From Aspergillus flavus (taxonomy: Eukaryota; Ascomycota; Eurotiomycetes; Eurotiales; Aspergillaceae), in contig NC_092403.1 in assembly GCF_009017415.1 (NCBI RefSeq), forward strand, positions 2,666,001 to 2,730,000: a stretch of 64,000 nt of DNA. The letters are read 5' to 3'. A program made the position numbers and the translations under genes. Shown here piece by piece: positions 56,222 through 64,000 of this stretch. The notes under the pieces are model-generated. The model worked only from the letters and a program-made list of their open reading frames with translations. It made no database searches and had not been told where the DNA came from. Position 1 is the stretch's first letter; each line of letters opens with the position of its first letter.

Positions 56222-59200
56222 ATGGCTCCCATTCTGCCAGATAACAACTATGCATACCACAGTAACGCAAAGGTCACGATTATCCTGAGCACTGGAAAAT
56301 ACACCATCGATGACAAGTTCAAGTTCTCGACGAATGCCTGCCTGATATATGCAGAGACAATCCACATTGCCTCCTCTATCAAAGCTCCCGGCCAGAGCAT
56401 TGGCCTCTTTTGCCATACACTCACAACCCCAAGTCGTGTCACCATTAACGTTTCAGGCGATGAGGGCAGGGCAGGCGCCAATGGTGTTGATAAAGATGGT
56501 GGAAAGGGGGGAGACGGTCAGAATGCTGGAAATGTTTGGATCTGTGTCCAATCCCTTCCAAGGGAAAATACTTTCCTGAACTTGGAGATCAAGGCGTATG
56601 GTGGATCTGGTGGCAGAGGTGGCGACAGCACGTCATCTCAATACGACGCAAATAAAACCAAGGGTGGAGATGGTGGTAACGGTGGAAATGGAGGTTGGCA
56701 TATATGCCGCAATTCTCTCATGAATAGATAGAGATAATGACCTGGTCTAGGTGATATCGAATTGCTGTTTGGAACAGCAGTCATGGACGCCGCTCGTGCT
56801 CTGGTGGAAATTCAGAAGCGACCGTGGCCGGAGCAGGCTTTGTGTCTCACAGAGCCAATACTATCCGACAGTCTCCCTGGCTATCTCTCACAAGAGGACA
56901 CACAACTCCTTGGGCCTCTCAAGAGCCTCCACAGTGTGCTTCGAGCCATAGTCCGCCAGCTCAAAATCTTGTCCGGAGCAGGTGATAGCAAGGAGATTCA
57001 AGACACTGCTTCTTCCCTCATACGGGAAGTAGATACCGACCTCGCAGCAAACGATAAGGCACCAAAGAATGTCACCACTGACACATTCAAGTCTCTCCAA
57101 GGGATACTGGAATCGATTCGCTCCCTCAACCAAAAGACGCCAAACCTTAATGCAACTGATATCCTTGCAAACGCCAAAAAGGCCATCGGAACCGTCGTCC
57201 CTCAAAATGATTCAAAGATGATTTCTATCACTGAAAACCTTCAAAATACCCTCCTTAGAACTATATTAGACATAGAGACTTCTGTCTATGACATAGCCAA
57301 GTTTAACTCTAGAGGTGGGTATCTGACTGAACCAAACTAGCTTATTCTCCAGCTGACAACCTCAGGTGCCGCCGGTTTCGGTGGTATCGGTGGCATCGGA
57401 TCCCAAAATGGTGCTAGCGGCAAAGCCGGGCAAAAAGATGGCCGGAGCCGTGCTAGGAACTTGCATTTCCAAGGCACAAAGAGAGACGCTGATGTTTGGC
57501 AAGCCTATATCTTCCCCGAACAATGCCAGATGTTGTTGAACAAAGCCGACGATTTGTTCTTCAGCAGCAATACAGATGACTGGAAAAGCGCAAATACAAT
57601 CTACAACACTTTGCTTGCTCGTCTTCAAGTGCTACATGACCAGGGAAATAGCTCCTCCGGTTTGTTCAGTGCTTTGGAACATCTGGAAACTGAGCTAAAT
57701 GTAACATATAATCCCATCGAACAATTGAGATTAGTATATGAGCAAGCCATTAGTCGTCGCAATCGCTTGCTCTTGGGCCAGGATATGTTTGGGCACGTCG
57801 ACAGTTGGGTACCTCGCCTGTCATTTGGCTTCTATGCCCAATCAGTTGAGCAGCGATTCGAGGTGCTCAAATCGGCGGAGTATCTGACGGCAGAATACGA
57901 AGAAGCCTTTCAGAAGAACAACGACCTTCGAACCACGGTCGAAAAAGGCATTAGCAAGATGTTGGATGCTCAAAAAGAAGCCGAAGCCAAGATCGATCTC
58001 CTCACCTCCTCCAACGGTCCGCTGGTAACTGGCATCTATAAGATCTCCTCTCTGACCAAGGAGGTCAAGACGAAGCGCCAGCTACTCACGAAAAAGTTGA
58101 CCAATATTCAGTTTGCTGCAAAGCAATTCGACTGGACAATTCTTCTTGACGCAGCCTCCACCCTGGTCTCGCTACGTGCGGATCCGAAATCTATTGTCGA
58201 TACGGTTAAACAAGGCTACGAAATATATAAAAAAGTAACAGACGAATCAACGGCTAAGAATCTACACGGTGATGCAGTGAAGAAAGAGTACATCATCGAC
58301 CAGCTCGCACAATGTTCCGACACGTTGGAATCACTAGAAAAAGCCTTCACAACTAGAAAAGACAATCAGATCGAGATTGATGACCCTGGAGCCCTGAAGA
58401 TTATGGCTACCAAGGGCAACATCCAGAAGATTCTTCGCGAGTTCAAGAATGCCATTGTGGAGAAAGACAAGAAGGACATAGAAAGCGCCTTGGATGATTA
58501 CATTGCTGTTACTCTCAACCGGAACAACGCCGTTCTGGATTACAACTCCTCCCTGCAGCTACTATTCGAAGCAAGCAATGCTCGAGAATATAGCAAGAGT
58601 CAAGCCGAGTCCCTAGGGCAGAGGAGGCATACCCTTGACCCGAACACTCCCGCGATTTTATTCTGGTTGCGCAAGACACGCGATAATATGCGACTACAGC
58701 TCATGCAACGCTTGAATTACGAGAGCCGTGCTATCAGATTCTGGGGACTGAAAAAGCACCTCGACTATTCTAGCCCAGGTCCCCTTCGTTCTTTCATAGA
58801 GCTACGAGATGGTCAGTCAAAGCTGAATGCGGCCTATGAGGACAGTCTCAATAGCTACGCTAATAATATTCGAGTCACATGGCCACGTGAGGAGAAAGAG
58901 AAGGGCTTGTTTTACATCTTGAGCAATGCAGAATTAAAAGCTTTCAAGCAGCGCCAGCGACTTACTACCTCGAAGGGCGACGACGGTGTTTACAGCGCAT
59001 CCATTCGGTTGGAGCCAGGTGCACCCCCGTTTGGCCCTGGTCGTGCAGATGTCAGAATTAACCAGGTGCGCTTGTGGCTTCTTGGAGTCGAAGTGAAAGC
59101 CGACAATGCCGGCCGCAAGCAACTGATGGTGAAAATTGCCCATTCTGGAAATGAAACCTTGGAGAACACTGACAGACAGGCACTTGGGTTCTCCCACGAC

Positions 59201-59482
59201 GCCGTCAATATTCAATTCGAATACAATACGGCCAAAGTCCAAACGTCAGACGATTTTAAAACCGATGTCGTGTTCGGTAAGCAAGGGCTCGAGAATGATT
59301 GGAGTGGCGGTGATAGTAAGCCAACTGCATCAACGTTTGCTGCGATAGGGCCCTTTACTGAGTGGCGCTTCTCCATTCGCGAGTCCGAGAACGTCGGCTT
59401 AGATATGAGATCAGTGACAGCTGCATATGTTGAATTTCGGGGCGCCAACCGACCATTCTCAGTGGATTACCGAAAAGCATGA
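56222..59482 (+). CDS. Large glycine-rich and helical protein, toxin-like architecture
   Basis: Three exons (56222-56693, 56751-57314, 57366-59482) splice in phase to 1,050 residues. Residues 1-78 are beta-strand-like. Three glycine-rich loops follow (about 79-108, 127-158 and 346-375) with GDGG, GGNGG and GFGGIGG runs. A long, mostly alpha-helical, charged region spans roughly 375-800, with a less polar helical stretch near TILLDAASTLVSL. The final ~200 residues are beta-rich, with INQVRLWLLGVEV, GPFTEWRFSI and a terminal ANRPFSVDY. The order recalls large bacterial insecticidal/pore-forming proteins, especially the end of Tc-type components. This is a resemblance in plan only. No signal peptide is visible. 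Its divergent partner is the P-47-like gene. An unrecognised fungal-specific family is the alternative. Confidence 0.6.
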
Positions 59483-59759
59483 ATCTCAAGGGATATCCAA
59501 CTTGGTATCTGAGATTCTCCGTTCCCGTCTATCTCGGGGAGTGTGGAGATAACACTTGTAATTAAATGCCATTACTGACACGTCCCTCTATTAGCTTTTA
59601 TTCTCAGAAGAATTAGGCCGGTTGGTATGATCTGAATCCTTCACATAGATCCTTCCTGGTTTCGTTGGCTGCTCAGAGTTCTGGGAAGTGATAGGTCCAT
59701 CCTTCTTGTTCAGAATCAACACAAGTATAATGTAATAACCTCGGATCCGTAGATCGATG

Positions 59760-60023
59760 AGCGGATAAAATTCATTCTGCAGGGCGGAAGCTCGACATGA
59801 TCGACATTCCGTATGGGTAATTCACTCACGTATAGCCCATCTCTCCGTGTACTCGACCCTCCTGGCCTTCCTAATTAAATTGATAGGCTCGCTATCCATG
59901 TGCTCCGAACCATGAGTATCTCGCCTCCTCCCACTCCGCTGTCGAGGGCCTTATTCACAGCTATTATATAACTACTTTGTCTCTTCTCTCTCTCTCTCTT
60001 TCTTTCTTTTGCTTTTCCTTTTC

Positions 60024-60083
<60 letters not shown>

Positions 60084-60320
60084 ATAAGAATAAGCCCTCT
60101 CGAGTAAAGCCGTCGGGGTCTTCAGTGAAGGCAACATCTATTTTATATAGTTAAAGTAAAAGTTTTGTACATCTAAGTTCTCATACCGAGCTACTTTCTC
60201 GCCGGTAATTCCATTTTTAGGGTGATCGGTATAATCAATAGTTATCAAGTAATTATGCAGAACCACTATGGAATATCTAGGATTATACTGTAGCCCCTAA
60301 GCGCTATACTTGTTACTTTT
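59760..60320 (+). repeat. Right copy of the diverged direct repeat with long T-run
   Basis: This copy shares ordered words with 51.41-51.96 kb in the same orientation. It has a CT-rich tract leading into a 41-base T-run (60040-60080), then AAGAATAAGC, AGCCGTCGGGG and CCTAAGCGCTA. The kinase-start echo (ATGAGTATCTCGCCTCCTCC at 59912) lies before the T-run here but after it in the left copy, so one copy is rearranged. No coding frame survives. Confidence 0.6.
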
Positions 60321-61227
60321 AACCAAGTTTCTGTCTTCGTCACGTAGGTTAGATTATTTACACACAAGGGCAATCTATGTGAATCGCCAAACTTTTACGG
60401 ATCATTTTCGTCGCACACAGGCTGGTTTAGTTCACAACACGACAGATAAGCTCGCAGTTGAGTTCCCATAGCTATGGAATCAAGAAAAATATACGATCAC
60501 TTGCACTCCTATGAGCCGAAACAGGGCGAGATTTGCCGGAAAGTGACTAACCACTTCGACCCCTGGCTGCTATGGCACTTCCATAGATAGACCTGAACCA
60601 TATTGGTGCATATTTGACCCCATCAGGATCACGCATTGTTTGGCCTTGACAGGGAGTCCGTCGAATAAAGCCGATCGTGGAGGCCCCTTCGGTGACCATA
60701 ATCGCATCACATCACTCGGTTGTGAACTGCTTCTTAAGAAGGCAGTCAAACATCGCCGCCATATTACACTTGAGTATCTAAGGTTGTATATTCGTTACAG
60801 GCGCTTAAAAAGGGTAAAACATGATGAGACATTTGAACTATATGGACTAATCCATATTTCTGTTATTCAAGCAACAACTCGGACCCTAACAAGAAGCGTC
60901 TCAAAAGGTGAGACCCGTACATATCAAACTAGCAGTCAAGACACGCGGAAAATAAAGCACGACAAGAACAGTCATAAATACAGTCCGCAACACATATATT
61001 AATTGAAGAACAAGCATGAAAACACAAATATAGGAACGTCGTGAGACAAAGACACGAAGATATAGCCGTAGACAGAAGCCAGGCAGCAGACGAGAGGGAG
61101 CAGTTGGCTATTCGTTGTATGGTGAGGTGCGGATTGCTAGTGTCCGACAAAGTGTAGGGTGTTCACCGAACCTCCGCAGAGTATCTAAAACGGCAGGTAC
61201 CAAGCATCCTCTCCTATCTCAGACAGG
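60321..61227. other. Intergenic, no gene accepted
   Basis: An open frame of 120 codons at 60640-61002 is basic and repetitive with no domain-like pattern; it was not called as a gene. Confidence 0.4.
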
Positions 61228-61504
61228 TCAGATAAGATGCTTTCGGCTGATCCAGCCACCAGTGGCGTTGTAATAATCGACGGTACAGTGGCGCCGTCTG
61301 TCGCTTCGGCTGGTGTGCCAACCGTTCCTAAAGACTTTTGTCAGCGATTTGGTTCCAATGAGGGACGCGACCAGCTTACACGACGGTGGCACTCGCAGCC
61401 CCCGAAGGTGCTTGACTAATGACCAAGTTGATGATTGTCGCCTTTTCCCGGGGATTGTTCGAGTACATGTTGGACGGGTCAAAAGTAACATGGCTCGAAT
61501 TCAT
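61228..61504 (-). CDS. 74-residue two-exon hypothetical protein
   Basis: Exon 1 (61504-61380) and exon 2 (61327-61228) join across a 52-base intron that starts GTAAGC, carries GCTGAC as branch site and ends TTTAG. The spliced product is 74 residues without signal peptide. It reads NNPREKATIINLVIS, then SATVVNGWHTSRSDRRRH, then DYYNATGGWISRKHL, which suggests a small beta-sheet protein with conserved-looking aromatic and His residues. I recognise the pattern as that of short fungal hypothetical proteins but no function. The alternating strand-like segments and good splice signals favour a real gene over chance. Confidence 0.5.
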
Positions 61505-62259
61505 GATGAATCAAGGTAGGAAATGAATTTAGAAGGAAGACGATTGTTGTCACGGGCAGATAGTATTTGAATACTGCGGTTGGGCATGTCCGAAAGTTGT
61601 GCTATGGCGAACTCATCGTCAATTTATATTCGTTGCTCACATCAATGGGATCATGAACAATGGCTGCCTAGGAATCTCGACCTTCCATTCAACGACTTTA
61701 CTTTGGTGATTGAGGTGCATAAGCGCTGGGATCATGGCCTCTGTTGTAACCTGGTATGGCCGGCCACGACTAACGATCCAGTGAACGTGCTTGCTCCTTC
61801 GGTAAGTGCATTATTGAACAAGGGTAGAGCGTCTATCGGAACGTGCTAGATATCCATGATCAACATAACGGTGCCAGGAAAGCGCGTAAGTACCAGTGCT
61901 GCGCTCGTACATGGTTTCCATTAGTTGCTGTTCTGTCACGTCGGCCTTCGTCGCGGCTTGACCCCATGAGGCGAGGGAACGAGCCATACATCAGGTAGGC
62001 CAATGAAAATAGCTCAGGCTTCTTAGTCATATCGGACTACGATGATTAAAAATAGTACGCGCCATGGCGCGCGTTCCGTAACAAGTTCCGAGACCTCGTC
62101 CATATCGAGAGAGCATAAATGTACCGCCGAGGCCCTGCCCCTCTTTGGGATCATCTATCTGGTTTCTCCCGGACTTTTAGACTCCCACCATCACAATCCT
62201 TCATCTCCTGCAAAATATTGCAGTCGGCAACTCTCAGACAAAGAATCTTCATCGCAGCC
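61505..62259. other. Intergenic, upstream of the kinase
   Basis: An ORF at 61580-61849 shows no conserved features. The last ~200 bases form the probable promoter and leader of the kinase gene. Confidence 0.4.
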
Positions 62260-63712
62260 ATGAGTACCTCGCCTCCTCCCACTCCACCATCGAGGGCCGT
62301 AATAGATGACGAGTGGAGATTCGAACCTATTACATTGCCCTGTGAGTGGGTGGAGGATTACCGGCCGGGCGGTTATCATCCCGTTGTTCTCGGCGATATC
62401 TTCAACAACGGTCAGTACAAGGTCATCCGGAAGCTCGGCGAGGGTTCCTACTCAACCGTTTGGCTGGCCCGTGACCTAAAGTAAGTCCATCTTTTGTATT
62501 TTGTAGTTCATTGTTGCTTATTTCGTTTTAGAAACCGTGGATATGTCGCCCTGAAGATTCTTGTGTCGGAAATCTCGGGATCGACAACCGAGCTACGAAT
62601 CTTACGCCACATCACCGAAGTCGCACCAGCAGAAGGGGGCCGGCATATCACGCGACTGCTAGGCGAGTTCGAACACCACGGCCCCAATGGCGTCCACAGG
62701 TGCCTGGTATTCGAGCCGATGGGTCCGAGTGTGAATACCATGGTCGAAGAGCTGCCACAATTTAAACCTCGCATGCGAGGAATGAAGATTCGCTATCCTC
62801 TTCGCATGGCAAAGAGCATCCTCAAGCAATCCTTGCAGGCTCTTGCATTCCTTCACGAAAATGGCATCGCCCATGGAGACTTCCAGCCTGGGAACATACT
62901 CTTCACTCTTGACGATATCGGCTCGACGCCCGAGGACGTGCTCCGGCAAGAGGAAGATGTACAAGCCGAGTCGATCTCGCCCCCGGTACAGAGGCTAGAC
63001 GGTAAAGAAGATAAGTGGGCTCCTCGTTATCTTTGCGTTGCGCAGCCGCTGGTGCCCTTTACCTACTACGCCGAAGGCTTCAAGGTCAAATTATCCGATA
63101 TGGGCGGCGGTCAGTCCCTCCAGTTTGATTCTTTGTCTCCTTTCATTGACGAATATCTATACTCATACTTGTCAATTCTGAACAGCATATTTCTTTACCG
63201 ACCCACCAACAAAGCCCGTCACTCCACTCGGTCTCCGAGCTCCCGAGTTAATTCTTACCGGAGCTGTCGACAACACTCTTGATATCTGGAGTTTCGGCTG
63301 CCTTGTGTTCGAGCTCATCACTGGACAGCCACTCTTCTGTATACCAGGGTCCGACTTTGAAGATGATGACCATCTTCTCTCCCTTTCTGACCGGCTCGGC
63401 GCCCTCCCCGACGAGCTCTTCAAGCATTGGAAGACCTCGTCGCTGTACTTTACGTCCGAGAGGAAGCTCTTTAATTGTCAGCTTGGGGGAGTTGCTCCGG
63501 GGGAGGAACCGCTTATGGTGGAGCAGACGTCCATGGAAGAGTTGTTCGATCAGGCAGGCCCGGATCTTGATGAGGAGGAAGCCCGCAAAGTGAAGGCGCT
63601 GATTCGATGGATTTTGCAATATGATCCCGCGAAGAGACCGTCGCCTGCGGAAATCTTGTCTGATCCATGGTTCTGCGAGATTGACGTTGAGAGCGAGTCG
63701 GCCAGGGTATAG
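62260..63712 (+). CDS. SRPK-like serine/threonine protein kinase
   Basis: Three exons (62260-62480, 62532-63109, 63186-63712) give 441 residues. The glycine-rich loop is KLGEGSYSTVW and VALK carries the ATP-binding lysine. EFEHHGPNGVHRCLVFEPMG fits the SRPK hinge. The catalytic loop is HGDFQPGN, where SRPKs usually have HTDLQPxN, and the metal-binding motif is DMG for DFG. An insert between the lobes is short (about 40 residues, DDIGSTPEDVLRQEED). PLGLRAPELIL, DIWSFGCLVFELITG and KRPSPAEILSDPWF complete the domain. SRPK relatives phosphorylate Ser/Arg-rich splicing proteins; in fungi this subfamily is expanded and most copies are uncharacterised. Its first codons are echoed in the two repeats at 51.9 and 59.9 kb. 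Confidence 0.88.
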
Positions 63713-64000
63713 ACCAGTATTAACCATTCATAGAATGGGAGAGTTTTTGAACTGTTACGAAAGGATTATAGTTTAATTTGACCAAAACGTAAGGGAGCAT
63801 TATTTTGACATTAGTAGTCCAGTCTATTTTACTATAATCTGAGATAGGCTTGGCTATTGTAAAGGTGATGCCGCTTATACTGTAACAGTATAGACCTTGC
63901 CTTCAAATAAAATGTGTATGAGACTGCGAAGAATGATCGATAATTCAATGTCAAATCCAAGCATCCATGGAGAATGTTGCTCTGTTTTCAAAGATTCCTG

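Noticed and set aside
60640..61002. 120-codon ORF
   Set aside because: Basic, low-complexity composition, no domain or splice context; judged to be chance.
61580..61849. 89-codon ORF upstream of the kinase
   Set aside because: No recognisable family on either strand and no good promoter or intron.
1..64000. CRISPR arrays, bacterial operons, rRNA genes
   Set aside because: No regularly spaced repeats, no Shine-Dalgarno-type organisation and no rRNA-like blocks were seen; the sequence is eukaryotic.

Overview
The window looks like nuclear DNA of a filamentous ascomycete, most likely a eurotiomycete of the Aspergillus/Penicillium type. The evidence is short GT-AG introns (43-126 nt) with CTAAC-like branch sites, and typical fungal families: a HET-domain protein, a Zn2Cys6 regulator, a modin-like protein, GH79, a BBE-type FAD oxidase, an SRPK-like kinase and a soluble HMG-CoA reductase. 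Spacing is loose, with long non-coding stretches, and this looks like an accessory region with much gene decay.

Layout: 1-8 kb holds a Kex2-type cysteine-rich secreted protein, a broken PaxU-like (DUF829) gene, an intact soluble HMG-CoA reductase, a frameshifted delta-9 desaturase and a small thioredoxin-like protein. 8-11.6 kb has a HET-domain gene and an 86-residue ORF. 11.7-21.7 kb is a catabolic block: a dienoyl-CoA isomerase-like protein, a nitronate monooxygenase with a damaged splice acceptor, a protease remnant, a metallo-beta-lactamase-fold lactonase, a wrecked omega-amidase, a wrecked threonine/serine dehydratase, and a truncated D-serine-dehydratase segment spliced in frame to a RidA segment. 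22-30 kb has the modin-like protein, a 441-bp MITE, a cysteine-rich membrane protein and a complete GH79 enzyme. 30.8-42.4 kb resembles a small metabolite cluster without a visible backbone synthase: Zn2Cys6 regulator, BBE oxidase, CoA-ligase pseudogene, fatty-acid-hydroxylase-type enzyme and an M20 amidohydrolase broken by a 19-bp tandem duplication. 42.4-49 kb is nearly gene-free, with a second MITE, a tRNA-Tyr gene and a P450 remnant. 49-50.6 kb holds a GT25-type glycosyltransferase.

The most unusual part is 51-64 kb. A divergent gene pair encodes a 530-residue protein that resembles the clostridial P-47 (TULIP) family and a 1,050-residue protein with a glycine-rich N-terminus, a long helical middle and a beta-rich C-terminus. 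The pair is bracketed by two diverged direct repeats. Each repeat has a long T-run and an echo of the first codons of the SRPK-like kinase that lies intact at the right end of the window. A 74-residue two-exon gene sits between the right repeat and the kinase.

All assignments come from reading translations and splice signals by eye; no database search was run. Gene models with introns are predictions. Several pseudogene calls rest on single-base lesions that could be assembly errors.
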